Assembly: GCA_043747835.1 (NCBI GenBank)
Contig: JAYTOK010000045.1
Coordinates: 1-41,843, forward strand
Length of the DNA stretch: 41,843 nt
Reading direction: 5' to 3'
From: CADEED01 sp043747835
GTDB lineage: Bacteria; Pseudomonadota; Gammaproteobacteria; Steroidobacterales; Steroidobacteraceae
Under the pieces are notes generated by a model. That model did not search any database. It was not told the origin of the DNA and saw only the letters and a list, made by a program, of their open reading frames with translations. The translations under genes were made by a program, and so were the position numbers. Of this stretch, positions 24,103 to 33,204 are shown piece after piece; position 1 is the first letter of the stretch, and every line of letters starts with the position of its first letter.

Positions 24103-24426
24103 TCAGATCGAGAAGGATTCGCCGCAGCCACACTCGCCCTTGGTATTGGGGTTGTGGAAGCGGAACGCCTCGTTGAGGCCCTGTTTGACAAAATCGACCT
24201 GGGTGCCGTCGATGAGCGGGAGGCTGTCCGGGTCCACGAAAACCTTCACGCCCTGGTCCTCGAACACGTGATCGGTCTTGGCCGAATCGTCGGCGTAATT
24301 CACGACGTACGCGAAACCTGAACAACCCGTCTTCCGGACGCCCAATCGCAGCCCGATGCCCTTGCCGCGCGAAGCGAGGAAGGATCTGACGCGTTCGGCC
24401 GCCGCCGGAGTCAGGGAAATTGCCAT
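24103..24426 (-). CDS. A-type iron-sulfur carrier (IscA/ErpA family)
   Basis: A 107-residue A-type carrier with all three conserved cysteines, C35 (TGCSGFAY) and C99 and C101 (ECGCGESF). It is predicted to deliver Fe-S clusters to target enzymes. The sequence (FVKQGLNEAFRFHNPN) resembles IscA as much as ErpA, so I do not assign a symbol. It follows the fused cysteine desulfurase gene by 8 bp and is clearly in the same operon. Together with trmJ upstream this forms a short Fe-S unit that lacks iscR, hscA, hscB and fdx in this window. Confidence 0.92.
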   Translation of the reverse strand: MAISLTPAAAERVRSFLASRGKGIGLRLGVRKTGCSGFAYVVNYADDSAKTDHVFEDQGVKVFVDPDSLPLIDGTQVDFVKQGLNEAFRFHNPNTKGECGCGESFSI

Positions 24427-24434
24427 GGAGTCGA

Positions 24435-26057
24435 TTACCTCAGTGCCGCGCTCAATGCGTCTTCGACGATCAGCAGCCGCCCGAGTTTCTCGGGCGGGAC
24501 TTCGAACTTCGCCGCCCAGTCGGCGGGGGTTCCTAGACCCGCGGTCAGGTTCTCCAGCCGAGAACCTTCTAGAACCTCAGATAACCACTGAACGACAGCC
24601 AGAGTATGGGGGCATCCGTACGCACTGAAACGGGCACTTTTCACGATTCCGTCGGTGATTTTCAGCTCGAACTCGATCGCGGTCCCGTCGGCGGCCTTTC
24701 CGGCCCGACCCTGGCCATAACCGGCCGGCGCCCCTCCGAACGAGTACTCCGGAAGTCGGGCTGGCGCGAGGAAATATCGTCTCGTGTCGGGACTCAACAC
24801 CCGGCACAGCAGACTGCCTGGCGCCGGATCCGCGCTCTCGCCCACGCCGGCGGCGGCATCCCCCGCCAGGACACGCAGGCGCGCCACTTCATGGCGGATG
24901 GCGGTGGCCGCGGCGTCCACGTCCGCGGCGCTGGTGAAGCGGCCCAGCGAGATTCGCAGCGAGCTCTGCGCGAGTTCGGTGTCGCGACCCAGCGCCCTCA
25001 ACACGTAGCTCGACTCGCGCGTCGCTGTGCTGCACGCGGAGCCGGTCGAGACGGCGATGCCAGAGAGACCCGAAATCAGGCTCTCGCCTTCCACGCCCGG
25101 GAAGGAGACGTTCACCAGGCCGGGCACGCCATGCTCACGCGACGAGTTGAACTCGACGTCCGGGATCGTCTCGAGCTCTCGGCACAGGCGCGCGGCGAGA
25201 TCGCGCGCATGCGCGGCATCGCGCTCGAGATTCTCCCGGGCGAGCGCAACGGCGACGCCCAGCCCCACGATCTGGTGCGTGGGCAGCGTGCCCGAACGCA
25301 AGCCCCGTTCGTGTCCGCCGCCGAACTGGATGGGCGCGATGCACGGCCGCGCTCGCTCGCGCACGTACAGCGCGCCGCTGCCTTTGGGACCATAGAATTT
25401 GTGCGCGGTGAGCGAGAGGAAATCGACGCCGAGCGCGGTGACGTCCACCGGTAGTTTGCCCGCCGCCTGCGAGGCATCCGTGTGCAGCAGGAAGCCGCGC
25501 TCGGCGGCGAGCCTGCCGACGGCGGCCACATCGTTGATCACGCCGATCTCGTTGTTGACCAGCATCAGTGACACCAGCAGCGTGTCTGCGCGCAGCGCGG
25601 TGCGCACCGCCTCGGGAGGAACGCGGCCCTGTTCGTCGGGTTCGAGCAGCGTGACCGCGAATCCGTCGCGCTCGAGCTGCTTTAGCGCATCGAGCACCGA
25701 CTTGTGTTCGACGCGCGAGCTCACGAAGTGGCCACGCGCTGTCGTCTTCGGCGCGCCGACGGCGCGACTTCGCCGCGCCGCGGCCGCGACGCCCAGCAAG
25801 GCGAGATTATTGGACTCGGTGGCGCCCGACGTGAAGATCAGCTCGCGCGGTTCGGCGCCGATCCACGCGGCGACATCGCGGCGCACCGCCTCGATCCGCT
25901 CGTTCACCGCGCGGCCGAGTCCGTGTGTCGCGGACGCCGGATTCGCCTGCCACGCAGGGTCCGCGAGACATTCCGCCATCGCCGTGGCGACGCGCGGATC
26001 GACCGGCGTCGTCGCGGCATAGTCGAGGTAGATAGCCAACTCAATCCCCGCCCGCAC
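24435..26057 (-). CDS. Cysteine desulfurase (IscS-like) fused to a degenerate IscU-like domain
   Basis: Residues 1 to about 400 form a class V PLP enzyme: IYLDYAATTPVDPRV start, PLP lysine K220 (TAHKFYGPKG) and persulfide C342 (GSACSTATRESSYVLRALG). Residues about 445-540 align with IscU. GTAIEFELKITDGIVKSARF, then AYGCPHTLAVVQWLSE with C482, then EVPPEKLGRLLIVEDALSAA follow the IscU order. Of the three IscU ligand cysteines only C482 remains; the first (normally in CGD) and third (normally in IHCS) are replaced. The extra domain may be a scaffold relic or a regulator. The start is uncertain: GTG at 26057 overlaps trmJ by 17 bp, while a TTG at 26039 follows its stop. An iscA-type gene follows by 8 bp. 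The desulfurase call is sure, the IscU relationship likely. Confidence 0.85.
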   Translation of the reverse strand: MRAGIELAIYLDYAATTPVDPRVATAMAECLADPAWQANPASATHGLGRAVNERIEAVRRDVAAWIGAEPRELIFTSGATESNNLALLGVAAAARRSRAVGAPKTTARGHFVSSRVEHKSVLDALKQLERDGFAVTLLEPDEQGRVPPEAVRTALRADTLLVSLMLVNNEIGVINDVAAVGRLAAERGFLLHTDASQAAGKLPVDVTALGVDFLSLTAHKFYGPKGSGALYVRERARPCIAPIQFGGGHERGLRSGTLPTHQIVGLGVAVALARENLERDAAHARDLAARLCRELETIPDVEFNSSREHGVPGLVNVSFPGVEGESLISGLSGIAVSTGSACSTATRESSYVLRALGRDTELAQSSLRISLGRFTSAADVDAAATAIRHEVARLRVLAGDAAAGVGESADPAPGSLLCRVLSPDTRRYFLAPARLPEYSFGGAPAGYGQGRAGKAADGTAIEFELKITDGIVKSARFSAYGCPHTLAVVQWLSEVLEGSRLENLTAGLGTPADWAAKFEVPPEKLGRLLIVEDALSAALR

Positions 26058-26796
26058 GACGGCGCTTCTGCTGCACCGACGTCAGGATGCCGCGCAGGAT
26101 GTTGACCTCGTTCTGGTCCATCTCGCAGCGCTGGAACAGCCGGCGGATGCGTGTCATGAGACTCGTGCCGCCAATGGTGCGGTCCTTGAAGTCCACCTCG
26201 TCCATGACTTCCTGCAGGTGCGCGTAGAAGCGCTCCATGTCCGCGCCATTCGCGGGCGGGACCTGCGCCTCGGACAATGGCCGAGTGCTCGCGGGCGACC
26301 CGGCAGCGCGAAACAACTCGTAGGTCAGGAGCTGCACGGCCATCGCGAGATTGAGCGACGGGTAGTCAGGGTTGGCCGGGATGCGGACGAGCAGGTGCGC
26401 GAGCGCCAGCTCCTCGTTCGTGAGTCCCGTGCGTTCGGCGCCGAACAGCACGGCGGCGGGACCCAATGCGCTCTTCTCGAACACCTGCACGGCCGCGTCG
26501 TGCAGATCGAGCGCGCGGAAGTTCTTGTCGCGGGAGCGTGACGTCGTCGCAGCCACGTACCCGCAATCGGCGACCGCTTCCGCGACGGTGTCGACGATGG
26601 TGACCGCCGCAAGCACATCGGCGGCGCCGGCCGCACGCGCCGTGGCCTCCTCGTGCGGATACGCCTTCGGCCGCACCAGCACGAGCCTCGACAGGCCCAT
26701 GTTCTTCATGGCGCGCGCGACGGCCCCGATGTTTCCGGGATGTGAGGGTTCGACCAGCACGATGCGAATGGCGGTGAGCGGCACGGCCTGTATCAT
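26041..26796 (-). CDS. trmJ: tRNA (cytidine/uridine-2'-O)-methyltransferase TrmJ
   Basis: A SPOUT methyltransferase modifying position 32 of tRNAs. The ATG of MIQAVPLTAIRIVLV gives 251 residues; codons upstream lie in the divergent promoter region and suhB and are not protein-like. Typical motifs are VLVEPSHPGNIGAVARAMKN, then LFGAERTGLTNEEL, then IPANPDYPSLNLAMAVQLL (the SAM-binding knot). A C-terminal helical extension carries basic residues. Its order before an iscS-type gene recalls E. coli trmJ-iscRSUA. Divergent from suhB, with 31 bp between the starts. Confidence 0.95.
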   Translation of the reverse strand: MIQAVPLTAIRIVLVEPSHPGNIGAVARAMKNMGLSRLVLVRPKAYPHEEATARAAGAADVLAAVTIVDTVAEAVADCGYVAATTSRSRDKNFRALDLHDAAVQVFEKSALGPAAVLFGAERTGLTNEELALAHLLVRIPANPDYPSLNLAMAVQLLTYELFRAAGSPASTRPLSEAQVPPANGADMERFYAHLQEVMDEVDFKDRTIGGTSLMTRIRRLFQRCEMDQNEVNILRGILTSVQQKRRRAGGD

Positions 26797-26827
26797 AGCG
26801 GCCCTTTTCGGCCCCCCGACCCCACCG

Positions 26828-27622
26828 ATGCAACCCCTCCTGAACCTCGCCATCAAAGCCGCGCGCCGCGCCGGCGACATCATCGTGCGCGCGATCCCGC
26901 GCCTCGAGGCCGTCGAAGTCCGTACGAAGGGTCGCAATGACTACGTGAGCGAGGTGGATCGCGCCGCCGAAGCCGACATCATCGAGACGATCCGCCGCCT
27001 CTATCCCGGCCACGCCTTCCTCGCCGAGGAAAGCGGCGCCTCGGGCGACAGCGACGTCGTCTGGATCATCGACCCGCTCGACGGCACCACCAACTTCCTG
27101 CACGGCTTCCCGACGTTCGCCGTGTCCATCGCCGCGCAGGTGAGGGGCCGCATGGAACATGCGGTCGTGTTCGATCCGATGCGCCAGGAACTCTTCACCG
27201 CCTCGCGCGGCGAAGGCGCGCAGTGCGACGGCCGCAAGATGCGCGTGAGCAAGCAGACGACGCTCGAGGGATCCCTGATCGCGACCGGCTTTCCGTTCCG
27301 CGCGGACTCACCGTGGCTCGACGAATACCTCGCGATGCAGAAGGCCGTGATGCTCAAGGCCGCGGGTCTGCGACGTCCCGGCGCCGCGTCGCTCGACCTC
27401 GCGTATGTCGCCGCGGGCCGCTGCGACGGATTCTGGGAACTGGGCCTTGCGCCCTGGGATACGGCCGCGGGCACGCTGCTGATCACCGAGGCCGGCGGTC
27501 GCGTCGGCACGCTCGCAGGCGAGGACTACAAGCAAGGCGGCCACATCGTCGGCGGCACGCCGAAAGTCTTCGCGGCGCTCGTGGCGGAACTCGCGCCGCA
27601 CATCCCCGCGTCGCTGAAATGA
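26828..27622 (+). CDS. suhB: Inositol-1-monophosphatase SuhB
   Basis: A Mg-dependent phosphatase of the inositol monophosphatase family; in E. coli SuhB is also part of the rRNA antitermination complex. The 264 residues include EESG (about 66-69), the metal-binding WIIDPLDGTTNFLHGFP, and WDTAAGTLLITEAGG near the C-terminus. Starting at the ATG of MQPLLNLAIKAARRAGD matches the family length. The position divergent from trmJ is the usual gammaproteobacterial arrangement. It ends at a strong hairpin terminator. Confidence 0.96.
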   Translation: MQPLLNLAIKAARRAGDIIVRAIPRLEAVEVRTKGRNDYVSEVDRAAEADIIETIRRLYPGHAFLAEESGASGDSDVVWIIDPLDGTTNFLHGFPTFAVSIAAQVRGRMEHAVVFDPMRQELFTASRGEGAQCDGRKMRVSKQTTLEGSLIATGFPFRADSPWLDEYLAMQKAVMLKAAGLRRPGAASLDLAYVAAGRCDGFWELGLAPWDTAAGTLLITEAGGRVGTLAGEDYKQGGHIVGGTPKVFAALVAELAPHIPASLK

Positions 27623-27624
27623 AA

Positions 27625-27647
27625 AACGCCGGGCGATGCCCGGCGTT
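27625..27647. terminator. Terminator hairpin between suhB and the permease gene
   Basis: AACGCCGGGC (27625-27634) and GCCCGGCGTT (27638-27647) form a perfect 10-bp stem with a GAT loop, preceded by A-rich and followed by T-containing sequence. It lies 3 bp after the suhB stop and 23 bp from the convergent permease stop, so it probably ends both transcripts. Confidence 0.85.
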
Positions 27648-27669
27648 CTTGCATAAAACTCCTAGCTAA

Positions 27670-29481
27670 CTACGCTTTGTCTTCCGCCGGCTTGTTGCGC
27701 ATCGGGCTGACCCAGAACGCGTACGCGAAGTAGATCACCACTGCGCCGAGCAGGAATTTCGCGAACCACCACAGCAGCGACGACTCGACGCCCTTGAACG
27801 CGAGAGCCATGCAGAGAAGCACGCCGACGGCGGGCACGACCGGGAATCCAGGCACCTTGAAGTGGCGCGGCAGATCCGGACGCTTGTAGCGCAACCAGAG
27901 CACCGAGAAGCACACGATGCCGAATGCCACGAGCGTACCGACCGAGGTCAGGTCCCCGAGCTGATTGATGTCGTAGATCGCCGCAGCCAGAGAGACGAGC
28001 ACTCCGACGATCAGTGTGTTGATCCACGGCGTCTTGAACTTCGGGTGCACCTTCGCGAGAACCTTCGGCATGAGTCCGTCACGCGACATCGAATAGAACA
28101 CGCGCGTCTGGCCGAACATCAGCACGAGCACCACGGACGATAGTCCCGCGATCGCGCCTATCTTGATGCACTTCGCGAGCCATCCCCATTGCGGACCGAA
28201 GGAGTCGACGGCGGTCGCGACGGGCGCGGCGACGTTGAGCTTCGTGAACGAGACGACGCCCGTGAGCACCGCAGCGGTCAGCATGTAGAGGACCGTGCAC
28301 ACGACCAGCGAACCCAGGATGCCGATGGGCATGTCCTTGCGCGGGTTTTTCGCTTCCTGGCCCGCGGTCGAAACCGCTTCGAAGCCGATGTACGCGAAGA
28401 ACACGATTGTCGCGGCGCGGATGATGCCGTCCCATCCGAACTGATTCTCGACACCGGTCGGCTCGGGGATGAACGGATGCCAGTTGTCGGGATTCACGAA
28501 GAACGCGCCGACGCAGATGAAGGCGATGATCACCGTCACCTTGATCGCAACGATGATGTTGTTGACGGTTGCCGACTCGGACACGCCGATCACGAGCAGC
28601 ATCGTCGCCGCCAGCACGATGAACACCGCCGGCAGATTGAACGCCGCGGTGACGACCGAGGCAGGGTCGAGCGGCACGACCGCCGCGAGCGGCAGCTGAA
28701 CGGTGGAACCGGCGGGGATCAGCAATTGCGTCCCGGGCGCGAGATCGCGCAGATGTGCGGTCGCCGGATCCATGATCTTCACAGCTTCCTGCAGCACGGC
28801 CTGGCTCTCGGCCTTCACGGCGACGTCGAGCGCGTTGATGAGCGCGTAGCCGCCGCCCTTCGCCCCGTCGACCACGTCGTACTGACCAAGCGCCGTCGTG
28901 AACGTGCCTGAGATGATCGCTTTGCCCTGAGAGAGAAACTGCGCGGTCGTGCCGTCGGCGAGTTGCGCCGTCACGCCGTTCAGGCTGACCAGCGGATCGG
29001 TCATGCTGAAGTTTGCGACGTGGGAAACGACGAGCTTGCCCACGGCCTGCGTGTACTCGGCGGGGATGTTGACCCCTATGTCATGCAGGAGACTCACTGC
29101 ATAGCCGGACCATCCCACCGCGACCACCGACGCGGCGAGTGCATATTCGAGGAGGAGCAACGCGCCCATGATCCACGCGCCGAATTCGCCGATCGTGGTG
29201 TAAGCGTAGGTGTAGGCGGAGCCGGAGACCGGCAGCATCGATGCGAGCTCGGCGTAACAGAGGCCGGCGAAGGCGCAGACGATGCCGGCGATGACGAAGG
29301 AGAGGATGACCGCGGGGCCCGCGTGCAACGCGGCGGCGGTGCCGGTGCGGACGAAGATGCCGGCGCCGATGATGCAGCCGATGCCGAACAGGACCAGGTG
29401 AATCGGCCCGAGCGTGCGTTTCAGTTCGCCGCGATCGAACTCCGCCTGGACCTGAGCAATGGACTTGGTACGCCAAACCAT
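27670..29481 (-). CDS. APC-superfamily amino acid permease with a large extra loop
   Basis: An inner-membrane cationic-type amino acid transporter. The ATG of MVWRTKSIAQVQAEF gives 603 residues. The N-terminal core (LGIGCII-type GAGIFVRTG motif) and the C-terminal helices are family-typical, including FFAYIGFEAVSTAGQEAKNP. Between transmembrane segments in the first half there is an insertion of roughly 140 residues (about 135-275). It is polar and Ala/Val-rich, containing FSMTDPLVSLNGVTAQLADG and LLIPAGSTVQLPLAAVVPLD; it is not in ordinary CAT-family permeases and is probably periplasmic. The substrate is not determined. Single-gene unit, convergent with suhB. Confidence 0.92.
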   Translation of the reverse strand: MVWRTKSIAQVQAEFDRGELKRTLGPIHLVLFGIGCIIGAGIFVRTGTAAALHAGPAVILSFVIAGIVCAFAGLCYAELASMLPVSGSAYTYAYTTIGEFGAWIMGALLLLEYALAASVVAVGWSGYAVSLLHDIGVNIPAEYTQAVGKLVVSHVANFSMTDPLVSLNGVTAQLADGTTAQFLSQGKAIISGTFTTALGQYDVVDGAKGGGYALINALDVAVKAESQAVLQEAVKIMDPATAHLRDLAPGTQLLIPAGSTVQLPLAAVVPLDPASVVTAAFNLPAVFIVLAATMLLVIGVSESATVNNIIVAIKVTVIIAFICVGAFFVNPDNWHPFIPEPTGVENQFGWDGIIRAATIVFFAYIGFEAVSTAGQEAKNPRKDMPIGILGSLVVCTVLYMLTAAVLTGVVSFTKLNVAAPVATAVDSFGPQWGWLAKCIKIGAIAGLSSVVLVLMFGQTRVFYSMSRDGLMPKVLAKVHPKFKTPWINTLIVGVLVSLAAAIYDINQLGDLTSVGTLVAFGIVCFSVLWLRYKRPDLPRHFKVPGFPVVPAVGVLLCMALAFKGVESSLLWWFAKFLLGAVVIYFAYAFWVSPMRNKPAEDKA

Positions 29482-29555
29482 CCGGGCACCCCGCATTTTT
29501 GTAATGCGCGAGAGTGTATGCGAGCGCGACGCATGGGGACAGCGCTTCTCAGGAT

Positions 29556-29580
29556 GGGGACAGACTGATCATCCGTCCCC
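29556..29580. repeat. Small GGGGAC-GTCCCC palindrome between terC and the permease gene
   Basis: GGGGAC (29556-29561) and GTCCCC (29575-29580) bracket a 13-nt loop; a second GGGGACAG copy lies at 29535-29542. It is 8 bp from the terC stop codon and could mark the end of the sec-terC transcript. The GGGGAC motif is shared with the palindrome before xseA. Confidence 0.4.
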
Positions 29581-29587
29581 GCTTGTT

Positions 29588-30340
29588 TTACCCGCCTTCG
29601 GTCTCGTCCTTTTTCCGCCGGCGATCGTCCAGCAGGCGGCGCAGCCGGATATTGACCATTTCGACGCCCACCGAGAACGCCATCGCGAAGTAGAGATATC
29701 CCTTCGGAACATCGAAGTGGAACGAGTCGGCGACGAGCACCACGCCGACCAGAATGAGGAAAGCCAGCGCGAGGATCTTGATGGTCGGGTGGCGATCGAT
29801 GAAATCGCTGATCGATCCCGACACCCACATCATCACGAAGATCGCGATCACGATGGCGCCGACCATGATGGGCAACTGATCGGGCTTCGCGAGGCCAACC
29901 GCCGTGAACACGGAGTCGAGCGAGAAGACGATGTCGATGACCGCGATCTGGATCACGATCACGGCGAAGCTCGCGAACACGCGGGTTTTGCGGTTCTCTT
30001 CCGCGCCTTCGAGCGTTCCGTGGATCTCGGTGACGCTCTTCGCGAGCAGGAACAGGCCACCCAGCAACAGGATGATGTCGCGGCCCGAGAACTCGAAGCC
30101 GAACAGGCCGAACCACGGCTTCGTCAGTTTGGTGAGCCAGACGATCGAGAACAGCAGCGCGATGCGCGTGACCATCGCGAACGCGAGACCCGTGATGCGC
30201 GCCGTCTCGCGCCGCTCCGGCGGCAATCGACTCACGAGAATCGAGATGAAGATGATGTTGTCGATGCCGAGAACGATCTCGAGCGCGGATAACGTGAGGA
30301 ACGCTATCCACGCGTGGGGATCGGTCAATAGCTCCATCAT
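29588..30340 (-). CDS. TerC-family integral membrane protein
   Basis: A 250-residue membrane protein with about seven transmembrane segments. It has the two TerC signatures ALEIVLGIDNIIFISIL (about 19-35) and IDIVFSLDSVFTAVG (about 131-145), whose acidic residues are thought to bind metal. Family members are linked to manganese export or metalation of exported enzymes. The short length without C-terminal CBS domains resembles the E. coli YgdQ class. It lies 29 bp after secF on the same strand and is likely cotranscribed, which fits a role in metalating secreted proteins (inference). Confidence 0.9.
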   Translation of the reverse strand: MMELLTDPHAWIAFLTLSALEIVLGIDNIIFISILVSRLPPERRETARITGLAFAMVTRIALLFSIVWLTKLTKPWFGLFGFEFSGRDIILLLGGLFLLAKSVTEIHGTLEGAEENRKTRVFASFAVIVIQIAVIDIVFSLDSVFTAVGLAKPDQLPIMVGAIVIAIFVMMWVSGSISDFIDRHPTIKILALAFLILVGVVLVADSFHFDVPKGYLYFAMAFSVGVEMVNIRLRRLLDDRRRKKDETEGG

Positions 30341-30369
30341 CGGACGGGCATCACCGGATCGGCGGCTCG

Positions 30370-31311
30370 TTACGGCAGCTGATCAATGGGGTCCTTTCGC
30401 ACCGTCGGAAACAGGTGCTCGGCCTTGAGGCCGCACGACAGCGCGATGGAGCTCGAGATGTAGATCGACGAGTACGTGCCCGCGAGGATGCCGATCAGCA
30501 GCGCTTCCGAGAAGCCGCGCAGAGACTCGCCACCCCAGATCAGCAACGCAACGACGACGATCGACGTCACGACCTTCGTCATGATCGTGCGCGACAGCGT
30601 CTGGTTGATCGCGTTGTCGAGCGTCTGGTCCGGCGGCAACCGGCGGTTCTTCTCGAAGTTTTCGCGGATGCGATCGAACACGATGACGGTGTCGTTCAAC
30701 GAATAACCGACGACCGCGAGGATGGCCGCGACCACGGCGAGATCGAACTTCGTCTGCGTGACCGAGAACACGCCGAGCACGAGGATCGGATCGTGCAGCA
30801 CGGCGAATATCGCGCCGAGCGAGAGCCGCCACGTGTGGAAGCGCAGGATGATGTAGAGGCCGATGAGGAACAGCGTTACGCCCATCGAGACGATGGCCGC
30901 GTTGCGCAACTCCAGGCCCACCTGCGGACCGACGAACTCGACGTTCGCGAGCTGGACGTTCGGATCGATCTTGCCGAGCGCGGCCTGGAAGAGCGGACGG
31001 ATCTGCTCCGCCGACTGCCCCGACTCTCCGGTCGACTGCAGGCCGATCGCGACGCTGCGCGAGCTGCCGAGGTAGCTCACCTGCGGTTCGTGAAAGCCGG
31101 CCGCGAGGACCGCGCTGCGCACCGTCTCGGTGTCGATTTCCTTCGAGAAGGTGGCTTCGACGGCGACGCCGCCGGTGAAATCGATCGCGAAGTTGAGTCC
31201 CTTCGCGAAGAACGACACGAAGGAAACGATCATGAGAACAGCCGACAGCGTGTACCACCACTTGCGGGTGGCCATGAACGGGAAGCTGGTTTTCTTGTGG
31301 AAGAATTCCAT
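30370..31311 (-). CDS. secF: Protein translocase subunit SecF
   Basis: A partner of SecD in the SecDF complex, which uses the proton gradient to pull proteins through the Sec channel. The 313 residues have six transmembrane segments, the first at about 18-40. The periplasmic P4 domain spans about 45-140, and the GYSLNDTVIVFDRIREN motif is in the second half. The length is standard. It follows secD after 12 bp. Confidence 0.97.
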   Translation of the reverse strand: MEFFHKKTSFPFMATRKWWYTLSAVLMIVSFVSFFAKGLNFAIDFTGGVAVEATFSKEIDTETVRSAVLAAGFHEPQVSYLGSSRSVAIGLQSTGESGQSAEQIRPLFQAALGKIDPNVQLANVEFVGPQVGLELRNAAIVSMGVTLFLIGLYIILRFHTWRLSLGAIFAVLHDPILVLGVFSVTQTKFDLAVVAAILAVVGYSLNDTVIVFDRIRENFEKNRRLPPDQTLDNAINQTLSRTIMTKVVTSIVVVALLIWGGESLRGFSEALLIGILAGTYSSIYISSSIALSCGLKAEHLFPTVRKDPIDQLP

Positions 31312-31323
31312 GGCAGTACTACC

Positions 31324-33195
31324 TCAACCGATGGGCAGCGAAGTGAGTTTGCGCTTGCCGCCGAACATCAGCGTCAGCAGTGCGCGCGAACCCATCAGCG
31401 CGGTGAACATGGAAGTCAGGATGCCGAGCGACAGCACGATCGCGAAACCCTTGATCGCGCCGGTACCGAACACGAACAGCACGACACCCGCGATGAACGT
31501 CGTGACGTTCGAGTCCGCGATGGCCGAGAAGGCTTTCTCGAAGCCCGCCTTGATCGACGCCTGCGGAGACACGCCGTTGCGCAACTCCTCACGGATGCGT
31601 TCGTAGATCAGCACGGTCGCGTCGACGGCCATGCCGACCGTGAGGATGATGCCGGCGATGCCAGGCAACGTGAGCGCGGTGGGGACCACCGTCGACAGCA
31701 GCGCGGTGAGCACCACCACGTTCGCGATCAGCACCAGGTTCGCGACGATGCCGAACACCCGGTAGTAGAGGATCATGAACGCGAACAGCGCCGCCATGCC
31801 GATGACGAGCGCCTTCACGCCGTCGTCGATGTTCTTCTCGCCGAGCGTCGCCGTGATCGTGCGTTCGTTGACGATGGAAATCGGCGCCGTGAGCGCGCCG
31901 CCGCGCAGGAGCTGCGAGAGATCCTTCGCTTCGGCGGTCGTCAGGCCGGTGGTCTGGAAGCGGCTGCCGAACACCCCGTTGATGCGCGCGACGCTGATGA
32001 CCATCTCGTCCTTGATGTCGCGCGTGATCTGCTCGCCGTTGACCTCGACGGTCTCGCGACGCTGCTCGATGAACACGACGGCCATCGGCTTGCCGACGTT
32101 CGCGCGCGTCGTGCGCAGCATCTCCTCGCCGCCCGCGCTGTCGAGCGTGACTTCGACCTGCGGACCTTCCTGGCCCATGCTCGACGTCGCATTCACGAGC
32201 TGGTTGCCCGTGACGATGATGTCGCGCTTGAGCAGGACGGGCAGTCCATCGCGATCCTTCACGAGCTTGGCGCCGACCGGCGCCTTGCCGTTCGGCAGCA
32301 GCGGGCGCGGATCGACGAGACGGATCTCGAGGGTCGCGACCTTGCCGAGCAGATCCTTCACTTCCGCGGAGTTCTGCACGCCGGGCAATTGAACGACGAT
32401 GCGGTCCTGGCCCTGACGCTGAACGATGGGTTCGGAAACGCCGAGGGCGTTCACGCGATTGCGCAGCGTCGTGATGTTCGAGGTGATCGCGAAATCGCGA
32501 CGCTCGCGCACCTGCTGCGCCGTGAGGATGCAGTCGACCGCCGCAGCACCGGTGACGACCGCGTCACGGCACTCGACGTCGGGCTGCGTCTTCTTGAGCA
32601 ACGCGCGAACGTTCGTGAGATCCGCTCCCGCCGGCAACACCACACGCACGCCGTTCGGGATCTCCGAACCGACGGTCAACGTGTTGAAGTCGGTGAACGG
32701 GATCTCCTCGTCGCGCAGCACGCGGCGGAAATCCTGCTCGTAACTCTGCAGCAGTTGCGCCACGGCGCCATCGACATCCACCTGGTAGAGAAGATAGAGG
32801 CCGCCACGCAGGTCGAGACCCAGCGGCATCGCACGCAGGCCGACCGCCTGCATCCACGACGGGGCGCGCGAGGCGTACTGCATCGCGTTCACGTACTCGC
32901 GGGTGAGTCCGTTCTTCTCGTCCTTGACCACGTCGCGGGCGCGAAGCTGGTCGGTGTCCTTGTCGAAACGCACCAGGACCTTGCCGCCTTCGACGGCAGC
33001 GGCGGTGTAGACGACGTCATTGTCCTTGAGAACCTTTTCGATCGTTGCGAGCTGCTCCGTGCTCACCGGTCCGCGATCCTTGCGCGCGATCTGCAACGCG
33101 CGTTCGTCACCAAACACATTGGGCAGCGCGCAGAGCAGCGCCACCAGCAATACGGTGGAGACCAGTATGTATTTCCAACGCGCGTACTCGAGCAT
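31324..33195 (-). CDS. secD: Protein translocase subunit SecD
   Basis: The large subunit of SecDF. The 623 residues hold an N-terminal transmembrane segment (about 8-26), then the long periplasmic P1 region, including LGLDLRGGLYLLYQVD and VVQLPGVQN. The C-terminal five transmembrane segments carry GMAVDATVLIYERIREEL, with the proton-coupling aspartate. Complete and standard in length for gammaproteobacteria. It starts 9 bp after the yajC stop. Confidence 0.98.
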   Translation of the reverse strand: MLEYARWKYILVSTVLLVALLCALPNVFGDERALQIARKDRGPVSTEQLATIEKVLKDNDVVYTAAAVEGGKVLVRFDKDTDQLRARDVVKDEKNGLTREYVNAMQYASRAPSWMQAVGLRAMPLGLDLRGGLYLLYQVDVDGAVAQLLQSYEQDFRRVLRDEEIPFTDFNTLTVGSEIPNGVRVVLPAGADLTNVRALLKKTQPDVECRDAVVTGAAAVDCILTAQQVRERRDFAITSNITTLRNRVNALGVSEPIVQRQGQDRIVVQLPGVQNSAEVKDLLGKVATLEIRLVDPRPLLPNGKAPVGAKLVKDRDGLPVLLKRDIIVTGNQLVNATSSMGQEGPQVEVTLDSAGGEEMLRTTRANVGKPMAVVFIEQRRETVEVNGEQITRDIKDEMVISVARINGVFGSRFQTTGLTTAEAKDLSQLLRGGALTAPISIVNERTITATLGEKNIDDGVKALVIGMAALFAFMILYYRVFGIVANLVLIANVVVLTALLSTVVPTALTLPGIAGIILTVGMAVDATVLIYERIREELRNGVSPQASIKAGFEKAFSAIADSNVTTFIAGVVLFVFGTGAIKGFAIVLSLGILTSMFTALMGSRALLTLMFGGKRKLTSLPIG

Positions 33196-33204
33196 GACGA
33201 GACC

